A stretch of DNA of 64,000 nucleotides from Oscheius dolichura (lineage: Eukaryota; Nematoda; Chromadorea; Rhabditida; Rhabditidae): assembly GCA_932521035.1 (NCBI GenBank), contig OW051492.1, forward strand, positions 4,216,001 to 4,280,000, in the 5' to 3' direction. Of this stretch, positions 50,705 through 64,000 are shown piece after piece. The position numbers were made by a program, and so were the translations under genes. The notes below the pieces were generated by a model, which worked only from the letters and a program-made list of their open reading frames with translations, ran no database searches and had not been told where the DNA came from. The first letter of the stretch is position 1. Each line of letters opens with the position of its first letter.

Positions 50705-51490
50705 ATGGCTCTGTGCGTCCGTAGAGTATCAGTACGTCACATTTATCGGTGTTTTTCAACTGCTGAGCCGTCTCCTGATATATCAAAGTATGCTACAACT
50801 TTTTTTTCTCTCAAATATCGATATTTAGTCTGAGCCGCCGGCATAGAATTATTGCGGCTGGTGGTGTTCCTCCTGTCGAATATAAATGGGAAAATGAGCG
50901 AATATCTCAAAGGCAAAGATTCGGACAATATGGATTAGCAAGTGGTGTTGAACTGAGGCGTCTCTGGCCAACCATAGAGGTTAGTTTTCCGGTGGATTTC
51001 ATGTATTATTATTTTTTTTTGCTACAGAACTTTTATAGGAAATTGAAGATGAATACGCAACTGGTCTTTATAGAGAGTATAGAACAGTATCAAAAGAATT
51101 AGAATCTTTGAAATCTAGAAAAGCTGCTCAGGAATTAGCCAGGTATTTTTGTCTTTTATTTTACATAAAGGTTTAGAGTGGCTGAAATAGAGAAAAATAT
51201 GAAGAAATATCCAGATTCTCTGAAAAAATTCGAGGCAAGTCAGATTAAAGCCGAAAAGGAACGTGATGAAAAAGAAGTTGTTTTAGAACGACGAATTAGG
51301 TAGAGAATACACATTAGTGTTGCATGTTGCATGCTTTAGGGAAATCCAAGAATATTTTGGTTATTGGATGGATCCCAAAGATCCGCGCTTCGAGGTTATG
51401 CTGCAACAGAAGGAAGCAGAAGAGAAAAAAGCCGAAAAGTTAGCAAAACGTGCTGAAGCCCAAAAGAAAAAGTTTGCTGAAATATCTTGA
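50705..51490 (+). CDS. GADD45GIP1: mitochondrial ribosomal protein mL64 (CRIF1/GADD45GIP1)
   Basis: Component of the mitochondrial large ribosomal subunit near the exit tunnel; helps insert nascent OXPHOS subunits. Exon 1 (50705-50787) encodes MALCVRRVSVRHIYRCF, an Arg-rich amphipathic mitochondrial presequence, which decides the start. Exon 2 begins at 50829. Conserved parts: GGVPPVEYKWENERISQR, RFGQYGLASGVELRRLWPT, AEIEKNMKKYPDSLKKFEAS, YFGYWMDPKDPRFEVMLQQK and a Lys/Glu-rich helical C terminus ending FAEIS. Length ~210 aa, typical. It follows RBBP4/7 on the same strand after ~200 bp. Confidence 0.88.
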
Positions 51491-51635
51491 TTACTTTTTG
51501 AATTGTTTTCATTATTCTTCGATTATAAAAATAGTATTTTATTATTTCTGCTTGAATTTTGTTCGGTGTGAATGTTCACTGAAATATTGTTATCTGTAGG
51601 ATAATGGGTGTCATTGGTTCTCTATTTTAATTCAG

Positions 51636-55776
<4,141 letters not shown>

Positions 55777-55904
55777 ATATTGATTACTGGTTTTAGATTT
55801 ATTGCATTTTTCTTTAACAGATGTACATAACTAGATTGTATCTTGCACAATATAATTTATTTTCCATCTTGTCTCCTGTCTCATCAAGTGCGACCAAAAA
55901 TCGC

Positions 55905-56296
55905 TCAGTGACAAGGAAAGACGATTGGGTTATCATTACTAAAGGACTCTTTACTCAACCTATATACCAAGTGATGTCGTGTTGCGTACCGAGTGGACTG
56001 CGCAATAGTCTTTCCCTTTGGGTGACCTGTTTGTCCTCATCGATCGGCCGTTGCAATCCTCTTGTATCCGCTGAATGACCTTCTTCTTCACATAAATTTA
56101 AAAGTAAAGAGAGGAAAGCTGGTTACCAGAGCCAGCCCACGAGCGAAATAATTCTGGCCCTTACGAAGATCAATTTGCTGCAGCCTGTTGCTGTTCCACG
56201 TGTCGCGTTTGCTCCATTGCTATTTGTTTGTAACTCCATATTTTAACAGCATACGGGACAACAAGTGTGATCTTTTCTATGTCTATTTTCCCACAT
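55905..56296 (-). CDS. small unidentified four-exon protein
   Basis: Exons 56255-56296, 56127-56219, 56027-56085 and 55905-55959 join in frame to an 82-residue protein, with introns of 35, 41 and 67 bp. It starts MWENRHRKDHTCCPQWSK, has a Gln/Arg-rich middle (LQQIDLRKGQNYFARGLALK) and a predicted amphipathic helix KVIQRIQEDC, and ends SNDNPIVFPCH. No signal peptide or membrane span. Family not recognised. A poly(A) signal on the minus strand (complement of TTTATT near 55858) fits the 3' end. The start codon is only 82 bp from that of LMAN1 on the other strand, so they probably share a bidirectional promoter. Confidence 0.5.
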
Positions 56297-56378
56297 TTCA
56301 TAGCTTTTATAAGGCTAACTTTTCTACATGGCGATAATATTCACCCCTTTCCCGAATAAACTCGGCCTTTCAGGAGGA

Positions 56379-58437
56379 ATGAGGTATGCTTTGTTGAGCA
56401 TATCCCTCTTCGTCTTGGCTTCGGCTCAGAACAGCCCCGTCTTCAGGAAATTTGAGTATAAACACTCGTTCCGATCACCCAATTTAGCCCAGAGAGACGG
56501 CTCTGTTCCCTTTTGGCTTGTGAGTTTTGTTTGGCGTCTCGCTGTGTCTTCAACACAAAAAATAAGCTGTTTAGGTGTCCGGCGATGCCATTGCGTCAGG
56601 AGAACAGTTGAGGTTGGCTCCGTCGATGAGGAGTCGCAAAGGCATCGCCTGGAACAAGAGGCCGATAATGGAGAGCGAGCATTTCCAGGTAACAACTTGC
56701 ACTTTGTACATTTTCTATTTATTTTTTATAATTTTATGTTGATTTTTAGATGGATATCAGTCTGAAAATAACGGGACAAGGAAGAATCGGAGCCGACGGA
56801 CTCGGTATCTGGTACACCGCCCAGATGGGCTCGCTTGGCCCGGTCTTTGGCGCCAACGACTTCTGGACGGGAATGGGTGAGTTCGGGGGAAGACGGGGGC
56901 AGACGAGGCCGTATTCCAGGAGTATTCCTCGACTCGTTCGACAACGACGGCCAGAAGAACAACCCCGCCGTGTCCCTGATGATCAACGACGGCACCCGCT
57001 CCTACGACCACCACACCGACGGCACCCAGCAGATCCTCAGCAGTAGGCCCGGCTGGCCCGACTCCCACTTGACCGCTTTACAGGCTGCCAACGAGACTTC
57101 CGCAACAAGCCGTACCCCGTCCGACTGCGTATCGAGTATCTCAAGAACGTGTTGACTGTCCACGTCGACGACGGTATGCAGCCCGTGCCCCGCTACGAGT
57201 TGTGTATGAGGTGGTCCCTCCCCCTCCCAAGAGAACCGCCCCTTTCAGAGCAGAGAACATCTTCCTCCCCCGGAACGGATACTTCGGCGTGTCGGCGGCC
57301 ACGGGCGGCCTGGCCGGTGAGTGGCGTCCTCCCGGGCAGACGAGTCTCCTCCTTCAGATGACCACGACATCCTCGACTTCTCCGTGTCGTCCATCTTCAC
57401 GGACCAGCAGAAGCCGGCGGCCACGGAGCAGTTGCAGCAGAACGAGAAACAGAAATATGACGAGGAGTTCGCCCGGCAGATGAAGGAGTACGAGGAGGAG
57501 CGGCAGAAGTTCAAGGAGGCACACCCGGACAAGGCCAAGGACGACGACGAGTTCGACGATCCGAACAAGTACTACGAGGACGCCACCGCCCGGGAACTCC
57601 GCCTCATCTACGAGAGCCAGAACGCCATCCACCAGGTAATTTTGGGCAGACGGCGATGGCCAACGGGCCTAGGTTCTCCAAAATATGGAACAGAGGCTAC
57701 AGACGATAGCACAGACACAGCTGAGCGGGGGAGCGGTCACCCAGCAGCCGGGACAGCAAGGTAGGCCCAATAAGAGGACGAGGGAGACCGCCCTGTTCAG
57801 CCCCCGTCGCGCAGACCGGAAGCGTCTTCCTCCAACACGAGAAGAATGAAGTCCTCCAAACGTTACGGGACCTGACCTCGTCTCTGAGGGACATGAAGCA
57901 GTACGTGAACGAGATATTCACAAAAACATACAATTTGGACCAGAAATGGGGACAGGTGGGACTCCTCTTTGGATCATTAGAACCTCTTCTTAGGCTACTC
58001 CTCAACAAGGGGCGGGCGGTGTCGCAGTTGACAGCAGTATGCACCAGAAAGTGGACAGTCTTCTCACGGAAGTCCGGGTAGTTCGCGCTGCTCAACAGCA
58101 GGTGGGTGTTGCGCACGGTGACGTGATGGCGCAGTGGTCAAAGGCGCTCTTGTTGCCAAAACAACGCGAGTTCGACGCCTGCCTATGATTAGCAAATTTA
58201 CTGTTCATGTCCTGAGTGCTAGTGGAGATATCCCTTCTATGAGGCTTTTTTCTATATTTTTTTCCAGGGTGGCGGTGGCAACTGCTCCGATATCAGCTGT
58301 GTTTCTTCTTCGTTGTTCATCACCTTGATTGCGGTACAAGCAGTTGCCATAATAGTTTTTGTCTTCATGAGGTGGGGCATCAATTTCAAACAAAAGAACC
58401 TTTCAGGACAAAACAAGACAAAGCCAAATTTTATTAG
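56379..58437 (+). CDS. LMAN1: ERGIC-53 (LMAN1) L-type lectin cargo receptor
   Basis: Mannose-binding cargo receptor cycling between ER and cis-Golgi. Signal peptide (MRYALLSISLFVLASA), then the L-type lectin domain: FEYKHSFRSPNL, GSVPFWLVSGDAIAS, SRKGIAWNKRPI, DGLGIWYTAQMGS, GVFLDSFDNDGQKNNPAV with the Ca2+/sugar Asp-Asn residues, LRIEYLKNVLTVHVDD, LPRNGYFGVSAATGGLADDH and ILDFSVSSIF. A glutamate-rich coiled-coil stalk follows (EEFARQMKEYEEERQKFK), then a membrane span (LITLIAVQAVAIIVFVFMR) and a short cytosolic tail ending KAKFY, a KxKxx-type ER retrieval signal replacing the KKFF of vertebrates. The start follows an acceptor at 56371-56373. The intron 58102-58267 is longer than the rest because of a tRNA-like insert. 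Confidence 0.95.
58124..58188 (+). repeat. tRNA-derived element in an LMAN1 intron
   Basis: TGATGGCGCAGTGGTCAAAGG carries a perfect RNA polymerase III A-box (TGGCGCAGTGG) and a GCGC...GCGC D-stem, and ~35 bp later GAGTTCGACGCC resembles a B-box. The anticodon arm (GTTG, CCAAAA, CAAC) is one pair short and the acceptor stem does not close, so this is a tRNA pseudogene or the head of a SINE rather than a working tRNA. Confidence 0.5.
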
Positions 58438-58799
58438 CTACACGTATCAGTGCGCTTCCTCCTCCAATCACCAGAAGCTGTTGTTTTCTGTAAAAATACT
58501 TATTTTGTGTTTTGTGCTAGGTTCTAAATTTGTTTCGTTCGTTTATGGGGTAACTTTACTGTGAAAACTTTATCTATTCGTGTCTTCCAAGGTTTGTGAA
58601 AATAAAATACTTCTTTTCTACGTGAGCCCTTGTTGTTTGAAAGCGTGAGAAGTTGTTGGCAACAACAACTCAAAAGAAGCGGATTAGTGGTAGTAGAAGA
58701 CATCCATTATTACAACAGTTTATTAAACATCTAAAATTTCAACAACAAGCATATAAATAAAAGTAAAATATAAATAAAACCGCCAACACATCGAAATCT

Positions 58800-60105
58800 T
58801 CACTTTTTACGATTCAACAGTTTCCCTAAAAAGTCTGTGAGAACGGGTGTCAATGATTGTAGCTCATCAGGTAATTTTCGTATGTCATTGAAGATCTGAA
58901 TACTATAATATAAATAAAAATGTATCGCCTACTTGGTTGGCCATATTATTTTGCAATTGTACGAATTCTTCATTGATTTTTAGGTCGACAATAATCTGCC
59001 GAAGACTATTCAAACTCTTTTCATCGGTTTTACCAAAATTGGCCTAAATTTCACAAAATTAAAGCTATATTGTTTGGAAGCACCTCAAATTCCGAGAGAG
59101 CTGGCAGTTTTTTGCTTACCAACTTTTCAATAGCTCTAGTTGTTACAAATGTACATTTAGCGTCTTGTAAATCGGTACCACGCTTACCAGTTTCGTTAGA
59201 GTCTCCAAATATGTCTAATATATCATCCTAAAAACACCAGTTGGCATGAAACTACCCGAGAAAAAACCTGTGCTTGAAATAGAAATCCAATACGATATGC
59301 AATTCTTCGCAATTCGGCATGACCTTGCAGTATGTCACATATCTAAGTAAGGGTATAATAAAGGCATAACGGCTATAAATGTACCAATAAACTTTGTTCC
59401 AGGGGATGAAAAACAGTGTAGTGCGACGTTTTAAATTGGACTAACTGTTCATACCTAATAAGGAGAATTATAAACATTGAAAAAAAATACCTTTCCCATG
59501 TAAACTCTTTCAATTTGCCTTGTGACGCATCGTCTAGTAATTGACCCAGAACTGTAATCTTCTTCGAGCGGTTATATGCTTGGCAAATACGGTCAACTTG
59601 TGGGTGAGCAGGATATAATTGCCGAAGTATTTCTTGTGCTCCTACATCTAGTAGGAAAGCATCATTAATTGCACTTAATCCTATTCCTGACTGAACAACA
59701 TAAGAACAAATAATGAGAAAAAATACCGTTTTATACCAAGCCAATTTCCCTCTTCTAGATTCTGATTGATCAATGATGTCATCGGCTATAAGATAAAATG
59801 CCTGTATCATTTCTAAAACTCCTGCAGCTTGGGCCACCACCGTTTTTACTTCTATATCTGCCGTAGGGCTCAATGCCTCAAACGCAGCTAGAGAGAGAAG
59901 AGATCGCTTGTTTTTTCCACCAAGAACAGTATTATCAAACAACTAGAGAACTTTATAAATGACAAACACAATCAATTATTACCCTTTTGGAATGGTACAG
60001 GACTAAATCGTGTTCTGCTAGCTCTATAGGAAAATGGCTAGCTGAAAGTTCCACGAACCTTTTTCTTACTAGCTGAAGTGCTGTTTTCATGAGAGTTTGG
60101 CTCAT
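58800..60105 (-). CDS. FDPS: farnesyl pyrophosphate synthase
   Basis: Makes farnesyl diphosphate from dimethylallyl/geranyl diphosphate and isopentenyl diphosphate, feeding prenylation, dolichol and ubiquinone. Minus-strand exons join from MSQTLMKTALQLVRKRF to a stop at 58800-58802. Motifs: GGKNKRSLLSL, first Asp-rich motif in LIADDIIDQSESRRGKLAWY (DDxxD), GLSAINDAFLLDVGAQEIL, FKTSHYTVFHPLEQ, second Asp-rich motif DDILDIFGDSNETGKRGTD followed by LQDAKCTF. C terminus ends LLNRKK, as in the family (basic tail). Length ~345 aa. Chain-length region before the first motif (EMIQAFYLIADD) has an aromatic residue five before DD, as expected for FPP-length synthases. Confidence 0.94.
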
Positions 60106-60340
60106 CGGAAAAAGATTACAAAGTAAAACCAATTTTCCAAATTTAAAAAAAAGAGTTACAGCTTTCTACTTTTAGTATGTACTTTTAAAAATATTACAAA
60201 CGTTTATAAAAAAGAATACAAGTCAGTTACCTTGCTCTAATAAAGTGGCTAATGTGACCGACCACTTTTTTCCACTTCAGACTTTCTAACATATCATACA
60301 ATAAAAAAGAATACACGTCGGTCATACAATAAAATATCCA

Positions 60341-62068
60341 TCAATCATCCCATTCTCCATCATCATAATCGGCGCTTCCTTGTGATTCTTCATCTTCATG
60401 GACTGTTCTGACTTGTTCCATTCTCTTCCGTAAAATTGCTGCTACATCATTCTGTTCAGCAGCTTCTCGTTCCTGATTTTCTTCTTCTGCGCGCTTTGTC
60501 TAAAATAAAGCATTTACCGAAAATAAAGAAATTCGCCTTTCTCAGATCAAATCCTTGGCGAATTTGTGCTAAAAGGTCGTCCCTTGGATCATTCTTAGGT
60601 TGGGGAGCAATATTAGTAGCATTTACTATCTGAATAATTAAGATGAGCGGAATTTTAAAAACTCACTCGGGGTGCAGAAAATGTAGCAGCTGTTTTAGGG
60701 ACCATCAGATTTGGAGGAGGCGGCGGGGGAGGTGGAGGCACTGTAGGCGCCTAAAAGAGATTATTAATTATATTACACTAACCTGTTGCCCTTCACTAGG
60801 TACAAATTGAATCGGATTGTGAGGTGTGGATGGCATGTGCTGTACAATCGATGTGTGCATAAGTGGCGGTGGAGGAGGAGGAAGTTCGTCATCATCATCA
60901 ATAGCCAAAATTGACATATCAGGTAGTGGAAAATCACGCTAAAAATGTTTCACTTGAGAGTATAAAAATATTGTAGCACCTTGATGTTTTCCCGGGGAGG
61001 ACTTATAGAGGACCGAATAGCATTTCTTTCTATTAACATAGGAGGAGCACGGACACTCATTCCTGGCGGAGGAACTACATGAGCCGAGGAATGGACAGGC
61101 TAAAGCGAGAGGGGTAAATTACACTAATAAATTATTTTGTGACAATGAGATAAAGTTTAGACCAAGAATAATAGGCTACCTGATAACCAGCACTTTTATG
61201 TAGTTGAAGTCCTAAGCTTTGAGGTGCTTGATACTCTTCAGGAAATGAAAGTGCTCCCATAGGGGCCAATCTTGAGGATGGAGCATATCTATAATTTGAT
61301 GTAGAGATGCAAGGAACAAAATGCAAACCTATTTTGAAGGTTCGCCCTTTGCACATTCTGCTGCTGATCTTGTGGCCTTCTTTTCTTCTTTGGACTTTTC
61401 TGTCCTTCCGGTGACTTCACTTTATGTCTATCACCCACATCCTCAAAATAACAAAAATTAGCAGTTAAATGTTAGCTAACTTTTAACATTTCCTTCCTCC
61501 ATAAATGAAAAAAGAAACCAGGATCGGTGTACAAGCTTAGTGCATTATTAGGATCATCTCTGAAAATTAAATAAACGGAAACAATTGAAAATATATACCT
61601 GTAAGGATTGAGGGCATCCAAATTTGGAGGAGGATCACATTTATCATAAACCTCAACTAAAGCAGGTGGGAGAGTAGCACGGTCCAGCGTATGTTGGTCA
61701 ACAAGCATGCTACTTTTGAAGGCTTTTCTCATGTGTAATTGCTCAAGACATGCTAAAAATGTTTTGCTTGCAAATATCTAATAAGAAATATTCGAACCTT
61801 GCTCGTTGTTTGAATCCAATAGATCGACCTTAGCTGTAAGGCGTTCGATCCGCTGTTGTAAAAGATTTGACTTGTGGTCCAGTTTCATCGCCTCATGGTA
61901 GATGTCTCCCACAATATGTTCGGCATGACGGCTAAGCGAACTTAGTTGGCGTATCAAATTGGCGAGCGTTCCATTTGCCACGCACTGAAGTTCATCCTTT
62001 GTGAAATTCGCCGGAACACATCCTCGGCTGACATCTACTGGACTAATAGCTCTTTTGATAAGAGGCAT
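60341..62068 (-). CDS. WASF: WAVE/SCAR actin-nucleation-promoting factor
   Basis: Subunit of the WAVE regulatory complex that activates Arp2/3 below Rac. Starts MPLIKRAISPVDVSRG followed by the WAVE homology domain: ELQCVANGTLANLIRQLSSL, SRHAEHIVGDIYHEAMKLDH, SNLLQQRIERLTAKVDLLDS, HTLDRATLPPALVEVYDKCD, PPPNLDALNPYRDDPNN and YTDPGFFFHLWRKEMLK. A basic stretch (KSPKKKRR) and proline-rich runs (PPPPPPP, twice) lead to the VCA: WH2 DPRDDLLAQIRQGFDLR, connector RKRMEQVR and acidic DYDDGEWDD with the terminal Trp. Single WH2, about 445 aa. A leader exon lies upstream past an acceptor at 62083-62085. Confidence 0.94.
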
Positions 62069-62799
62069 ACTAGCATTGAACTTCTAAAGAAACTTGGTTA
62101 GTGGGTTCTTTTTCGGCGACGGCAAGCTTGAATTGACGGGGTTGTAAATGGCGTGCGACTTTCGCTCACCCGATGTTGTTTCAGAGCCGGTCTCCGCCTC
62201 TTGAACCAGCTGCTTCGCCATCGTCTTTTTTGCTGTTTCATCATATTTTGCTTCCACATCATATTTAGGAACAGAGAAATGAGAGAAATTTAGGAGTAGC
62301 GAAATGAACAAAAATAGCAGAAAAGGACGGTACAGTATCGCATTGAAATTGTCTGTGATGAAAGAGGCATTCTTTGATCATTTGATCTCATTTTTTTTAT
62401 TATTTCTGTACCCTTCCTCATTCCTTCTTTCATTATTGCATAGCGACATTTGTTTATCGCTGCTTATGAATTATCAGGTCACTTGAAGGTCCTATAATAT
62501 AACGAGAAACAGCATGGGCTACTCTTCAATCGATAATATATATCTGATGATTTGCTGTATCAGATAAAACAAAAATATACCATATGGTATAACTATCGGA
62601 GTTGACTTATGAATATCAGAAATGATAAGAAAAGAAGCGAGCGCATATGCTGCTTATAAATGCATAAATGCTACTTCGCTTCCCCGATGACGGCTCTTTT
62701 CTCGTCTTTTTTGTTTGTTTCTCCCCACTAACGAGTAAATACTAGGAAATAAGTAGTGAATCGACACCATCTTCTTACTTTTACCCTCTTGCACTTTAG
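62069..62799. other. divergent interval between WAVE and heat shock factor
   Basis: Holds the 5' UTR and leader intron of WAVE (minus strand). A minus-strand frame here (start MAKQLVQEAETGSETT, 62223 down to 62087) ends exactly at the WAVE leader acceptor and is more likely UTR/intron than a gene. 62310-62800 is AT-rich with no gene seen; it presumably contains both promoters. Confidence 0.5.
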
Positions 62800-64000
62800 A
62801 TGGAATCTCGGGTTCCTAAAGTTGAATTTATGACACAGAACGGACAGCAACCGCTCCAGGTCAACAATTCTTCTCCTCAACAGGCATTTTGAACAATCAC
62901 AAAATATTCTTCATTTTCAGTCAGCCATGCCGTCGCAAAAAGATGAGGATAAAATGCCGTTGTTCTTGATCAAACTTTGGAATATCGTTGAGGATCCCGC
63001 CTATCAGAGTATTATTCGGTGGGATGAGGTATGACAAACATGAAGGTAGAAAAAAGCCAAATGTTGCAGAGTGGATATAGCTTTCACATAGTTGATCCCT
63101 ATTCTTTCTGTCGGAATGTCCTTCCCCACTACTTCAAACATAATAATCTAAACAGCCTTATACGTCAGCTGAATATGTGTACGTTTTTGTCCCCATTCCG
63201 CTCCTAGAAATAGAAGTTTTAGATGGTTTTCGTAAGGTATCCCCGTTGGACAAAGGAGGGCTGACGCGCAGCGAATCAGATCAGGATCATCTCGAGTTCA
63301 GCCACACTTGCTTCATCCGGGGAAGGCCCGATCTCATGGTCAATATCAAGCGTCGTGTAAGCCGCCTTATCCCCCCTCTGATTGCGTATGTTACAGCAGG
63401 CGAACCGAACCGTCGACAACACTTCGATGGCTGTGCAGACCCAGAGCAATTTAACAGTCGTGATGGACGAACTGAGCCAGCTGCGCGAGAAACAGCGTAA
63501 TATGGATAGCAAGATGAATGATCTCACCAAGTATCATAAACCATGGAAATGAAAAAAAAGAGTATTTTAGGGAAAATGAGGCTTTATGGGAACAATTAGA
63601 CCACGTTAGACAACAGCACAACAGACAACAGCAGATAGTCAACAAGGTGAAGGCCAGACAAAATAAAATGAATAAAATATTCAGCTGGTTCAATTCTTGG
63701 TGGCCATCGTGCAGCCGAACATGTCGAAGCGGGTGTTGAAGAGAGGCGTCCTGGCCATCGACGAGCCGCCTCCGAAGAGGACCCGTTCGGCCAACAGCCA
63801 GAACAGCGGTAACAACATCGTCGACATGCTGGACCGTCTCCAGAGGGAGATCGTCGAGGGCGGCGGCCTCCAGCAGCAGAAGGGGTACCAGAACGACCGG
63901 GGCCCGATAATCGCCGATGTCACGGACGAGGTCTACACAGGCAGCCCGACCAACGGGCCTCGTCCCGCCGAACCACACATCTCGTCTCCTGGCTCCTCTG
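62800..64000 (+). CDS. HSF1: heat shock transcription factor (3' end cut by window)
   Basis: Trimeric activator of heat-shock genes. Exon 1 reads MESRVPKVEFMTQNGQQ and is spliced to the DNA-binding domain: MPLFLIKLWNIVEDPAYQ, IIRWDESGYSFHIVDPYSF, NVLPHYFKHNNLNSLIRQLN, MYGFRKVSPLDKGG and LEFSHTCFIRGRPDLMVNIK with the usual HSF pattern (recognition helix NNLNSLIRQLNMYGFRK). The HR-A/B oligomerisation helices follow: VVMDELSQLREKQRNMDSKM, ENEALWEQLDHVRQQHNRQQ. After a NIKRR-type basic stretch comes VLKRGVLAIDEPPPKRTRS, and the gene runs off the end. Introns near 63044 and 63181 are ~40 bp. The last part is GC-richer than the start of the gene. Confidence 0.95.

Noticed and set aside
62087-62311. 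Minus-strand frame before WAVE (MAKQLVQEAETG...)
   Set aside because: Ends at the acceptor TTTCTTTAG of the WAVE leader exon and has no recognisable domain; better explained as leader intron/UTR.

Overview
The window is animal (metazoan) nuclear DNA. Genes are split by canonical GT-AG introns that are very short, mostly 35-45 bp, with TTTYAG-type acceptors. The gene set is specific to animals: an MSK-type double kinase, an LRP2/megalin-like receptor, heat shock factor, WAVE, ERGIC-53, nicalin, RbAp46/48 and CRIF1. Tiny introns, dense packing on both strands and an F-box/BTB cluster would suit a compact ecdysozoan such as a nematode, but nothing seen fixes the phylum. There are no bacterial operons, ribosome binding sites or CRISPR arrays.

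Layout. 1-0.64 kb: 3' end of an unidentified gene (+). 3.2-6.4 kb: MSK-like kinase (+). 6.6-7.4 kb: Maf pyrophosphatase (-), head to head with ABHD18 (+, 7.4-8.9 kb); their start codons overlap in one CATG. 9.1-10.4 kb: cytochrome c1 (-). 11.3-12.2 kb: unidentified spliced gene (-). 12.6-16.5 kb: V-ATPase subunit a (-). 16.5-18.6 kb: repeat-rich gap. 18.6-22.3 kb: three forward genes (F-box protein, small novel protein, MATH/BTB-like protein). 22.6-24.8 kb: tandem duplication of a membrane-protein gene, first copy gutted. 24.7-27.3 kb: non-coding gap. 27.3-44.4 kb: giant LRP2-like receptor (+). 44.6-45.3 kb: small secreted protein (-). 46.1-48.3 kb: nicalin (-). 48.8-50.5 kb: RBBP4/7 (+). 50.7-51.5 kb: mL64/CRIF1 (+). 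51.6-55.8 kb: ATE1 (+), with a transposon-like element in one intron and an antisense BAR-like gene in another. 55.9-56.3 kb: small novel gene (-), divergent from LMAN1/ERGIC-53 (+, 56.4-58.4 kb). 58.8-60.1 kb: farnesyl pyrophosphate synthase (-). 60.3-62.1 kb: WAVE (-). 62.8 kb to the end: heat shock factor (+, cut by the window).

The genes do not form one pathway. Some work in related processes: LMAN1 and nicalin in the early secretory pathway, LRP2 and V-ATPase in endocytosis and endosome acidification, and CYC1 and mL64 in mitochondria.

The most notable non-gene content is a set of large foldback (inverted-repeat) elements, five seen, two of them with clean TA or TTAA flanks typical of DNA transposons. 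Gene composition also alternates: MSK, the F-box/BTB cluster, LRP2 and LMAN1 have GC-rich third codon positions, while Maf, ABHD18, V-ATPase, nicalin, ATE1 and WAVE are AT-rich.

Exon joins were made by hand from reading frame and splice signals. Gene spans are given as single intervals; key introns are listed in the evidence.
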